A stretch of 8,393 nt of DNA from Desulfobacterales bacterium. Its GTDB lineage: Bacteria > Desulfobacterota > Desulfobacteria > Desulfobacterales > Desulfobacteraceae. Positions 1-5,763 of this stretch are shown piece by piece. The translations under genes and the position numbers were made by a program. The stretch spans positions 1 to 8,393 of the forward strand of contig JAKSBO010000158.1 in NCBI GenBank assembly GCA_022361095.1. Direction: 5' to 3'. The number at the start of each line of letters is the position of its first letter. Position 1 is the stretch's first letter. The notes beneath the pieces are model-generated. The model searched no databases. It worked only from the letters and a program-made list of their open reading frames with translations, and was not told the DNA's origin.

Positions 1-294
1 GCCGTGTTGAAAACAGATCCCGATATGACCAAAGAAAAAACAGAGCGGTTTATGGCAGACCTTGTCAAGGCAGAGTCGGATTACATCCGATATACTGTTG
101 AAATGATACAAAAATACAACAAACCTGTCGTGGGCGTCAGTCTTTTAATAGATGAATTGAGCCGCACCCTTTACCCTTATGACGATCTGGACTATAAGGG
201 GGTATTTTTTCCGTCGCCGGAACGAGCGGTCAAGGCGCTGGCCGGAATGGTCCGATACAGAAAATGGCTTGATTCGGCAGGAAATTATACATAA
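1..294 (+). CDS. NDP-forming acyl-CoA synthetase, alpha-type C-terminus (partial)
   Basis: The frame is open from base 1 and ends at TAA 292-294, so only the last 97 codons are present and the start lies upstream of the window. The tail resembles the end of the CoA-binding/succinyl-CoA-ligase-like (alpha) part of ADP-forming acetate/acyl-CoA synthetases. A 'NKPVVGVSL' strand is followed by 'GVFFPSPERAVKALAGMVRY', the usual closing motif (x-PSPERA-x-x-A-L) of that subunit. These enzymes convert acyl-CoA, ADP and phosphate to acid, CoA and ATP, and are common in anaerobes. No ATP-grasp (beta) part follows, so it must be upstream or elsewhere. A short stem (CAGCC-ATG-GGCTG, 295-307) sits directly after the stop but has no T-run. 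Family is fairly sure; substrate is unknown. Confidence 0.7.
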   Translation, partial: AVLKTDPDMTKEKTERFMADLVKAESDYIRYTVEMIQKYNKPVVGVSLLIDELSRTLYPYDDLDYKGVFFPSPERAVKALAGMVRYRKWLDSAGNYT

Positions 295-357
295 CAGCCA
301 TGGGCTGACCTGGTCTATCAACACCCAGGCTCAACCCGCAACAAAATTTGAAAGATC

Positions 358-386
358 TTGGTAACTTACCCAGACTTTCTTATAAA
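358..386 (+). promoter_or_regulatory. Candidate sigma-70 promoter for panB
   Basis: TTGGTA (358-363) and TATAAA (381-386) are separated by exactly 17 bases, giving 4/6 and 5/6 matches to the -35 and -10 consensus. Transcription would start near 393, just ahead of the panB Shine-Dalgarno at 401-405. This is pattern matching by eye only. Confidence 0.4.
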
Positions 387-410
387 AAAACAGACAATCA
401 GGAGAGACTT

Positions 411-1202
411 ATGAGCACTAAAGTTACCACTTCCAGCCTGATGAAAATGAAGCAGGAGGGAAAAAAAATAACCGCCTTAACCGCCTATGACTATCCTTCT
501 GCCCTCATGGTGGACCGTGCGGGAATTGATCTTATCCTTGTGGGTGATTCCGTGGGCATGGCAGTCCAGGGCTGGGACACCACCTTGCCCGTGACCATGG
601 ATGAGATGATTTATCATACAAAACTTGTGACCCGGGCCTGTTCCAGAGCCCTGGTAGTAGGTGACATGCCCTTCATGTCCTACCAGAGCAGTATGGATAA
701 AGCTGTTGAAAACGCCGGACGGTTTTTAAAGGAAGCCGGGGCCACCGCTGTAAAACTTGAAGGCGGAGCGGACGTCTGTCCCGCCATTTCAGCCATGGCA
801 AAGGCGGGAATACCCGTCCAGGCGCACATTGGCCTGACACCCCAGTCCGTGCACCAGATGGGGGGATTCAAGGTGCAGCGGGATGAAGAGCGTTTGCTTA
901 AGGATGCCAAGGATGTTCAGGCAGCCGGGGCTTTCTCCGTGGTTCTGGAAGGCATTCCGGCTTCCATTGCCGAAAAAATCACCCAGGCCCTGACCATTCC
1001 CACCATCGGCATTGGTGCCGGCCCCTCCTGCGACGGCCAGATCCTGGTGCTCCATGACATGCTGGGTATGCATGACGGGTTTATACCCAAATTCGTGAAA
1101 AAATTTGTGGATATTTCCGCCCTGGCAAACCAGGGGCTTGCTGAATATATTCAAGAGGTTCAGGACGGCAGTTTTCCGTCCCAGGACCATTCATACAAAT
1201 AG
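411..1202 (+). CDS. panB: 3-methyl-2-oxobutanoate hydroxymethyltransferase (PanB)
   Basis: Cytosolic enzyme of pantothenate/CoA synthesis that adds a hydroxymethyl group from 5,10-methylene-tetrahydrofolate to 2-oxoisovalerate, giving ketopantoate. The 263-residue product matches the usual length (E. coli about 264) and is collinear over the whole TIM barrel. Visible signature blocks are 'TAYDYPSA' (24-31), 'LVGDSVGM' (43-50) with metal ligand D46, 'VVGDMPF' (82-88) with D85, 'VKLEGG' (114-119) with K115 and E117, 'HIGLTPQ' (139-145), 'VVLEGIP' (177-183) with general base E180, and 'IGIGAG' (199-204). All expected catalytic and Mg2+ residues are present. ATG 411 was chosen because GGAGA lies six bases upstream at 401-405 and the protein then starts where PanB normally does; the frame is open further upstream only from a TTG at 348. 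The DUF2520 gene follows after a stem-loop, suggesting a pantothenate cluster; panC and panD are not in the window. Confidence 0.96.
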   Translation: MSTKVTTSSLMKMKQEGKKITALTAYDYPSALMVDRAGIDLILVGDSVGMAVQGWDTTLPVTMDEMIYHTKLVTRACSRALVVGDMPFMSYQSSMDKAVENAGRFLKEAGATAVKLEGGADVCPAISAMAKAGIPVQAHIGLTPQSVHQMGGFKVQRDEERLLKDAKDVQAAGAFSVVLEGIPASIAEKITQALTIPTIGIGAGPSCDGQILVLHDMLGMHDGFIPKFVKKFVDISALANQGLAEYIQEVQDGSFPSQDHSYK

Positions 1203-1203
1203 T

Positions 1204-1261
1204 GTATGAACGAAAAGTTGCCCGGATGCCAAGGGCAAAAAGGGCAACTTTTCGTATATAC
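1204..1261 (+). terminator. Long stem-loop between panB and the DUF2520 gene
   Basis: CGAAAAGTTGCCC (1211-1223) pairs perfectly with GGGCAACTTTTCG (1242-1254). With two mismatches the stem extends out to 1204 and 1261. The loop is 18 bases. The left arm can instead pair with a nearer GGGCAA copy: TTGCCC 1218-1223 with 1233-1238, giving a 6 bp stem with a 9-base loop. There is no clean T-run after the main stem, so this may be a weak or bidirectional terminator, an RNA-stabilising hairpin, or a switchable structure. It starts two bases after the panB stop. Confidence 0.55.
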
Positions 1262-1290
1262 ACCGGTTTTTCATGCAGGCATTATATTTT

Positions 1291-2178
1291 ATGAATACTT
1301 CAAAACGTAAATTTTCCGTGATCGGATGTGGCCGGGTGGGTATCTGCCTGGCCACATTTCTTTTTAAAAACAATTATGAACCTGCAGGTTTTTTCAGCAA
1401 AAGCAGGACTTCGGCCCAGGCCGCCCGGGCAGCAGCCGGGTGCGGCGCCGTGTTTGATACGGTTGCCGGCTGTGCCCGGGCCGGGGATATTGTTTTTATC
1501 ACCACCCCCGACGGGATCATCGAGAGTGTTTGCGAGGATCTGGTGCAGCAAAACGCCCTGGGACCGGAAACCATGGTTTTTCACCTGTCAGGTGCCCACT
1601 CTTCACAAATTCTTGCCCGGGCACATCAGGCCGGCGCAGGTGTCGGTTCCATTCATCCCCTGCAGTCCTTTGCCCCTTATGAACCGGGCCAGACAAGCCC
1701 CTTTGAGGGAATCAATATCTCTGTTGAAGGTGATCCTGATGCCGTTTCCCAGGGCAAGGACATTGCTGCAACCCTTGGCGCCCGGGCCTTTGCCATCCCA
1801 ACGGAATCCAAAACCCTTTACCATGCCTCGGCTGTGGTGGCCTCCAACTACCTTGTGACCCTGGTAAAGTTTGCCCTGACCCTCCTGATGGAAACAGGAC
1901 TCCGGGAAGACGTGGCATTTGACATTTTGTCTCCCCTGATCCAGGGCACACTTTCCAATATCGGGGCCAGGGGCTGTACCCGTGCCCTGACAGGCCCTGT
2001 GGCCCGGGGGGATCATGAAACAGTCTCCCGGCACCTGGCTGACATTGACGAAAAGATACCGGAATTTTCAGCCCTGTACCGTCTTTTGGGCACCCATACC
2101 CTGGATATTGCCGGGGCCGGGGATGGACTGCCTGAAGCGGCAGAACAAATGCTGTCTCTCCTTTTTAAACAAACTTGA
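1291..2178 (+). CDS. Rossmann-like/DUF2520 oxidoreductase, candidate ketopantoate reductase
   Basis: The 295-residue product has an N-terminal NAD(P)-binding Rossmann fold with 'VIGCGRVG' (10-17, GxGxxG) and 'DIVFITTPDG' (66-75). A helical DUF2520 half follows with its family markers 'FHLSGAHSS' (97-105), 'GSIHPLQSF' (119-127), 'YHASAVVASNYLV' (177-189) and 'ALTGPVARGD' (232-241). The fold is that of 6-phosphogluconate dehydrogenase/ketopantoate reductase-type enzymes. The family often sits beside panB/panC, and a non-PanE ketopantoate reductase (PanG, from Francisella) has been described; from memory it may belong to this group. With panB directly upstream, NAD(P)H reduction of ketopantoate to pantoate is the leading inference, not shown by the sequence. 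An upstream ATG at 1273 is in frame, but 1291 has AGG at 1277-1279 before it and starts the fold cleanly. The gene is visibly GC-rich. Confidence 0.85.
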   Translation: MNTSKRKFSVIGCGRVGICLATFLFKNNYEPAGFFSKSRTSAQAARAAAGCGAVFDTVAGCARAGDIVFITTPDGIIESVCEDLVQQNALGPETMVFHLSGAHSSQILARAHQAGAGVGSIHPLQSFAPYEPGQTSPFEGINISVEGDPDAVSQGKDIAATLGARAFAIPTESKTLYHASAVVASNYLVTLVKFALTLLMETGLREDVAFDILSPLIQGTLSNIGARGCTRALTGPVARGDHETVSRHLADIDEKIPEFSALYRLLGTHTLDIAGAGDGLPEAAEQMLSLLFKQT

Positions 2179-2224
2179 CATTCAAAGAATTTTTACCAGC
2201 TAAATAGCAATCGAGGTTTTACTC

Positions 2225-2259
2225 TAAGATATTTCGAAGTTATAATTCGAAATATCTTA
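2225..2259. repeat. Perfect 14 bp inverted repeat
   Basis: TAAGATATTTCGAA (2225-2238) and TTCGAAATATCTTA (2246-2259) are exact reverse complements around a 7-base loop, GTTATAA. The arms are AT-rich and there is no adjoining T-run, so it is not a typical intrinsic terminator. The right arm ends exactly where recognisable DUF4143-like coding sequence begins at 2260. Confidence 0.8.
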
Positions 2260-2343
2260 AGGGACCAAAACGGTGTTGAAATTGATTTTGTGGTTGAAAA
2301 AAAAGGCGTACTGTCCCTTGTCGAGGCAAAAACCAAAGAATAA
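2260..2343 (+). pseudogene. Remnant of a DUF4143-type ATPase C-terminus
   Basis: The frame reads 'RDQNGVEIDFVVEKKGVL' and then 'SLVEAKTKE' before TAA 2341-2343. The block G-x-E-(I/V)-D-F-V-V-E followed about ten residues later by a (V/I)-E-x-K strand is the hallmark of the C-terminal nuclease-like DUF4143 domain found on AAA-type ATPases. Only about 27 codons survive. The ATPase core, Walker motifs and the rest of the domain are absent. The frame stays open back to the DUF2520 stop at 2178, but the translation before 2260 (through the inverted repeat) does not look like the family. This is a gene scrap, not a functional gene. Confidence 0.6.
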
Positions 2344-2372
2344 GGACCACGTAAAATTTACATGGTCCTTAT
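2340..2372 (-). terminator. Hairpin, probable terminator of the YciI operon
   Basis: ATAAGGACCA (2340-2349) pairs perfectly with TGGTCCTTAT (2363-2372), and the inner GTAAA/TTTAC (2351-2355 and 2357-2361) can lengthen the stem past one mismatch. On the minus strand it is followed by a T-rich stretch (TCTTTGGTTTTT), as expected for an intrinsic terminator about 45 bases after the YciI stop. It also contains the stop codon of the plus-strand DUF4143 scrap and was probably that gene's original terminator, so it may work in both directions. Confidence 0.6.
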
Positions 2373-2417
2373 AAAATTCTCGCCCCTTAATTCTTCTTTA
2401 AATGGCTAAAACACACA

Positions 2418-2720
2418 CTATTTGGGTGCCCAGAAAGGGGCGACGGCTGCTTGCTTAATCTCGACGGTCTCCCAAACATTGCCTTTGACATAGGCCTCGT
2501 TGTCCAGCCATTGCCTTTCCAATGCTTCCCGGGATTCAAAATCACAGACAATCATAGAGCCGGCCATTTTTCCTTCGTCGTCGAGAATGGCGGCGGCATA
2601 GAGCCAATTGCCGGATTCGTGCATTTTCTTAGCGGTTTCAAGGTGTGCCTCCCTGGCGGCCATTCTTCTTTCCAGGGCATTTTCATCTGTGCCGTCCCGG
2701 CCGATTACAATAAACTGCAT
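2418..2720 (-). CDS. YciI-family protein
   Basis: A 100-residue protein of the YciI-like ferredoxin-fold family, which forms small dimers, is cytosolic and has no generally agreed reaction. Family features are 'GRDGTDENALERR' (7-19), 'REAHL' (23-27) carrying the conserved His26, 'GSMIVCDFESREAL' (54-67) and 'DNEAYVKGNVWETVEI' (73-88). The last is a variant of the usual D-P-Y-V segment, with N-E-A in place of the proline turn; D73 is kept. The start at 2720 is well supported by AGGAGA at 2725-2730, five bases before ATG. It is the second gene of a two-gene minus-strand unit, 15 bases after the lipoprotein stop, and the hairpin at 2340-2372 probably ends the transcript. Why it is paired with a lipoprotein is not apparent. 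Confidence 0.85.
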   Translation of the reverse strand: MQFIVIGRDGTDENALERRMAAREAHLETAKKMHESGNWLYAAAILDDEGKMAGSMIVCDFESREALERQWLDNEAYVKGNVWETVEIKQAAVAPFWAPK

Positions 2721-2735
2721 TTTTTCTCCTTTAAT

Positions 2736-2993
2736 CTAAAGCCCTTTCATTGCCGGAAAAATAACTCTTTCCCCCATGAAGCTGACGGTGATATTTTTTG
2801 TTTCATCTCCCCAAATACATTTTTTGGCGCCAAGGGCACCATCGCACGCATCTGGTTCGCCAATAATCCCCACCACCTCTTCATAGCCCATGCCCATCTT
2901 GATTTTGTCAAAATTTTCCCGGGTAATTTTTGAACATCCCAGGAAAATTACAGCACATAAGAGTACAATAACCAGCAAATTCTTGAATGTCAT
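2736..2993 (-). CDS. Small lipoprotein, BamE-like/DUF3862
   Basis: An 85-residue exported lipoprotein. A hydrophobic signal (residues 5-19) ends at 'IFLGC', placing lipidated Cys20 before Ser21; F at -3 makes the lipobox slightly off-consensus. The mature part, 'ITRENFDKIKMGMGYEEV' (23-40), then 'GIIGEP' (42-47) and an 'IWG' strand (60-62) ending in K-G-L, follows the DUF3862/SmpA-OmlA pattern (x-N-x-x-x-I-x-x-G-M-x-x-x-E-V-x-x-I-x-G-x-P), a BLIP/BamE-like fold. Cys50 and Cys59 could form a disulfide. ATG 2993 was preferred over the in-frame ATG at 3002 because the AAAGGA Shine-Dalgarno (3001-3006) touches the upstream ATG but sits about eight bases from this one. Ser21 favours outer-membrane sorting. 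Its role is unknown; envelope assembly is only a fold-based guess. Confidence 0.75.
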   Translation of the reverse strand: MTFKNLLVIVLLCAVIFLGCSKITRENFDKIKMGMGYEEVVGIIGEPDACDGALGAKKCIWGDETKNITVSFMGERVIFPAMKGL

Positions 2994-3025
2994 ATCATAC
3001 ATCCTTTACATTATCATATCAGGAC

Positions 3026-3054
3026 CATATACCTCAATTACCCTTTTCGATCAA
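3026..3054 (-). promoter_or_regulatory. Candidate promoter for the lipoprotein-YciI unit
   Basis: On the minus strand TTGATC (3054-3049) and TATATG (3031-3026) are 17 bases apart, each a 4/6 match to consensus. The start would fall near 3019, leaving the Shine-Dalgarno at 3001-3006 inside the message. A second pair (TTGAGG 3037-3032, GATAAT 3015-3010, 16 bases apart) has a better -10 but would begin transcription on top of the Shine-Dalgarno, so it is less likely. Confidence 0.35.
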
Positions 3055-3060
3055 CAAACC

Positions 3061-3239
3061 CTCAAGCGTTGCCGGCAATTCATTGACCGGAAAAACATAA
3101 ACGATGTTGATTTCACACCCGTGATGACTATCGCCTGAACACCAAAACCGACAGGCAGGCATATACCCAGGAGTTTCGTTTAAATTCAACAAACAGCAAT
3201 CAATTGAAATGGACTGTGGGCGCATACCTTGTGTACTGA
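3061..3239 (+). pseudogene. Frameshifted fragment of a TonB-dependent receptor
   Basis: One frame gives 'DRKNINDVDFTP' ending at 3120. The next frame (3123-3239) gives 'DDYRLNTKTDRQAYTQEFRL', then 'NSTNSNQLKWTVGAYLVY' and a stop at 3237-3239. Together these match the early beta-barrel of FyuA/FecA-like TonB receptors, where a D-x-D-F-T-P segment precedes (Q)-E-x-R-L-x-S and then W-x-x-G-x-Y. Two bases, GT, lie between the frames, which fits a one-base deletion in an original P-V-D-D-Y. Both the plug domain and the rest of the barrel are missing. It lies on the opposite strand to the receptor at 7894-8393 and covers a different part of the protein, so it could be a remnant of a related gene. 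Confidence 0.6.
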
Positions 3240-3276
3240 AGCCTTGCAGAAGATATGCCAGGATTCAGTACACAAG
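3228..3276. repeat. Perfect 13 bp inverted repeat
   Basis: CTTGTGTACTGAA (3228-3240) is the exact reverse complement of TTCAGTACACAAG (3264-3276). Past one mismatch, CCT and AGG can add three inner pairs, leaving a 15-base loop. No T-run follows on either side. The left arm starts within the last codons of the TonB-receptor fragment and supplies its stop codon, so it may mark the break point of that gene. Confidence 0.75.
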
Positions 3277-3376
3277 AACCAGGTTAAAAAGAATACGAAG
3301 CGGCTCTATTCACTGGGGAAGAATACAGAGGGATAAAAAAGGAAAAATAGAAGCTATTAAAAGAATAACTTAGACA
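3277..3376. other. Non-coding A-rich stretch downstream of the kinase gene
   Basis: Together with the two preceding entries this completes the 383-base space between the lipoprotein start and the kinase stop. I see no gene in it. On the minus strand, just after the kinase stop, AATAG-CTT-CTATT (3358-3346) forms a 5 bp stem followed by TTTCCTTTTTT, a weak AT-rich candidate terminator for the kinase operon. Confidence 0.4.
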
Positions 3377-5761
3377 TTAGTTTTCTTTCGCCGGGGGATT
3401 TTGACCCGGCCGCGGATGGGGAATTTTAATTTGGCCATCCGGGTCGATAGGGAGTCGAACTATAAAAGTAGTACCTTTCCCTGGCTCAGAGATTACCTCC
3501 ATTGTGCCATTATGATTCTCAGTAACAATAAAATAAGAAACCGATAAACCGAGTCCGGTACCTAAACCGACGGGTTTGGTTGTATAAAACGGATCAAATA
3601 TTTTCCTTCGGCTTTTCTCGTCTATACCAATGCCGTTATCTTCCACCTCTATCTGAAGCATGTTAAACTGCTTATTGTGAGATAATCTTAAAATAAATTT
3701 AGGTGCATCGGCTTGTTCCTCTCCTGCAAACATAGCATATGCGCCGTTGTTTAAGAGGTTCAATAATACCTGTTGAATTTTCCCTCCTTCACAATGAATC
3801 ATCGGAAGATTTTCCTCATATTCTTTTTGAATAATGATAGATTTGAAATTGTACTCTTTTTTTAAATCATAATCAGTCCCGGCAAGTTCTATCACTTTGT
3901 CAAATAATTCAGCAGGGTGGTAGCTTGAGAACGTAGAATCCCCTTTTCTTACAAAATTTAACATATTATTCACGATGGAAGCCATCCGTATGCCGGAATT
4001 TTTTATGGTGACAAGCATTCTGGGAATTTGTCTTGTATCCATGTAATCAGATATGACTCGCATTGTTGTACCTGCTGATTCGGCTGCGGTCAGATTTGCA
4101 GGTATAGCCATACTGGTTAACCTGTTTTCCATGACCTTCACGCTTTGAATAACACCTGCCAGCGGATTATTTATTTCATGGGCCATACCGGCCGCCAGCC
4201 TGCCTACGGAAAGCATTTTTTCATTCTGAATCATCATCTCTTCCAGGCGGACCTGTTCACTGGTGTCATCAATACGGATTACAGCACCCCTTTCATGGTT
4301 TGAAATAAGCGGATAGATGGTCAAATCTTCAAAATCAGCGTGGAGATAAATCGTATTGGATCTTTTTTGACTTTTAAAAACCTGGTTGGATTGAATGCTT
4401 TTGGTTATCTCATTCATTTCAGGGTTTAACTGGGGTAAAATATCAGATAATGATTTTCCGATGGTCTTACCGGCCGAAAGTCCAATGTTCTTTTCGGCCG
4501 CTGCATTCCATTGTGTAATGTTTTTGAAACTATCAACCCCGATTATTATAGACGGCATGGAATTTATAATATTGGATAAATAATTGCGCAAACGGTGCAA
4601 TTCGTTTTTTGTTTGTTTTAATTTTGAAATATCTTTGAATACGGTGTCGATACCTTCAGGATTACCTTCATGATCGTAATACATCGCAGTACTTGCGATT
4701 ACATTAATATGGGTACCATCTTTTTTCTTCATATCGAGTTCAAAATTTTGGATGGCTTGTTGTTCTTTAACCTGTTGCAGAATACTTATGCGCTCCTTGG
4801 AATTGGTGTAAAATTTTTCATTAACATTCAATCCCACAAAGTCATAATCCGGTGGATATCCCAAAATCCTGTTTACTGAAGGGCTGACCAATTTGATCTT
4901 TCCACTAAAGTCTGCCCTGCAGTATCCGTCTTGAATATTTTCTATGATTCCCCGATATGTTTTCTCGCTTTTTTGCAGTGCAAGTTCCCTGTCCCGGACT
5001 CTATATACCATATCATTAAATGCGCGTGTCAGGTCTCCGATTTCATCTTTCATCAGAACGGGAACATGATTGTGGCGGCCTGTATCCTGAAAAAATTTGA
5101 TCTGCCCTTGCAGGTTTCTGATGGGCTGAATAATATTTTTCCTGGTCGCGATGATGAGAGAAAAAAACAACAGGGTGTTTAAAAAGATAAAGGCAGCCAT
5201 GATAAGCCCGAGGGTTTTATTCTTGGCAAGAATACAGTCCATTAGCTCAACAGCGTACTCCAGTTCACTGGACACGTAGCGGTACACGTTATTTTGCACC
5301 ACCCCTACCAGAATATTGAGCAATTCAATATTTTCATACAGTTCCATGGTGGTTGAGCCGCTCTTGATCAAATCTAAAGTCTGCCTGGAAATACCATCAA
5401 GATTTTTGATGATTTGCCCGACGCCCTGGATCGCATACCGGCTAGTTTCGTTCTCTGGAGCAGTATTTTTATGAATATGGTCAGAGACCTGGATCAGATT
5501 GGCGATCGCTTGAATAATTTTTAATTCAAGGGCCGGGTCGGGTTGTTTTTGAAACAGCATGATATTTCCGGTAATGACGCTGACTTCCCCGGGGATCCCG
5601 TTAGCGCGGCTCAAGTTGGATAAAAGCGCTTCATAAGCATGGTTGTCCTTTGTTTTATAATAATACACATAGCTGCATAAGATACTCATTATGAGGATAA
5701 TAATGATGATAATGGTGTAAAGCCGAATACCGACTGATCTTTTGAATAAACGAGGTATCAT
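3377..5761 (-). CDS. Membrane sensor histidine kinase (HAMP-PAS-PAS-HisKA-HATPase)
   Basis: A 794-residue inner-membrane kinase. TM1 is about 13-35, followed by a mainly helical periplasmic sensor of about 150 residues. TM2 is about 183-205, HAMP about 206-258 ('PIRNL', 'DEIGDLTRAFNDM'), PAS1 about 266-383 and PAS2 about 392-505. The HisKA helix has 'GMAHEINNPLAG' (525-536) with phospho-acceptor H528. The catalytic domain has an N box 'LLNLLNN' (666-672), G1 'DNGIGI' (708-713), F box 'FDPFYTTK' (722-729) and G2 'GTGLGLS' (734-740), so it should be active. About 30 extra residues (549-580) lengthen the dimerisation hairpin. There is no receiver domain; the partner regulator must be elsewhere. 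A Pro-rich tail ends the protein. ATG 5761 is two bases after the binding-protein stop (TGATAATG), implying translational coupling. An in-frame start at 5830 would overlap that gene and lacks a Shine-Dalgarno. Confidence 0.93.
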   Translation of the reverse strand: MIPRLFKRSVGIRLYTIIIIIILIMSILCSYVYYYKTKDNHAYEALLSNLSRANGIPGEVSVITGNIMLFQKQPDPALELKIIQAIANLIQVSDHIHKNTAPENETSRYAIQGVGQIIKNLDGISRQTLDLIKSGSTTMELYENIELLNILVGVVQNNVYRYVSSELEYAVELMDCILAKNKTLGLIMAAFIFLNTLLFFSLIIATRKNIIQPIRNLQGQIKFFQDTGRHNHVPVLMKDEIGDLTRAFNDMVYRVRDRELALQKSEKTYRGIIENIQDGYCRADFSGKIKLVSPSVNRILGYPPDYDFVGLNVNEKFYTNSKERISILQQVKEQQAIQNFELDMKKKDGTHINVIASTAMYYDHEGNPEGIDTVFKDISKLKQTKNELHRLRNYLSNIINSMPSIIIGVDSFKNITQWNAAAEKNIGLSAGKTIGKSLSDILPQLNPEMNEITKSIQSNQVFKSQKRSNTIYLHADFEDLTIYPLISNHERGAVIRIDDTSEQVRLEEMMIQNEKMLSVGRLAAGMAHEINNPLAGVIQSVKVMENRLTSMAIPANLTAAESAGTTMRVISDYMDTRQIPRMLVTIKNSGIRMASIVNNMLNFVRKGDSTFSSYHPAELFDKVIELAGTDYDLKKEYNFKSIIIQKEYEENLPMIHCEGGKIQQVLLNLLNNGAYAMFAGEEQADAPKFILRLSHNKQFNMLQIEVEDNGIGIDEKSRRKIFDPFYTTKPVGLGTGLGLSVSYFIVTENHNGTMEVISEPGKGTTFIVRLPIDPDGQIKIPHPRPGQNPPAKEN

Positions 5762-5763
5762 TA

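Noticed and set aside
348..410. N-terminal extension of PanB from a TTG codon
   Set aside because: The 21 extra residues do not match PanB, no Shine-Dalgarno precedes the TTG, and the ATG at 411 has GGAGA in the right place.
789..1190. Minus-strand open frame of 133 codons inside panB
   Set aside because: It is a shadow of the conserved PanB coding sequence in GC-rich DNA and has no family features.
1328..1858. Plus-strand 176-codon frame overlapping the DUF2520 gene
   Set aside because: It is an alternative frame of GC-rich coding DNA, Pro/Leu-rich and without motifs; the main frame carries the complete Rossmann/DUF2520 signature.
1603..2034. Minus-strand open frame of 143 codons inside the DUF2520 gene
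   Set aside because: It is antisense to the conserved DUF2520 motifs and its translation is low-information Gly/Pro/Lys-rich sequence.
2451..2933. Plus-strand open frame of 160 codons
   Set aside because: It runs antisense through both the YciI and the lipoprotein genes, which have clear families, Shine-Dalgarno sites and operon spacing. Its translation has no recognisable domain.
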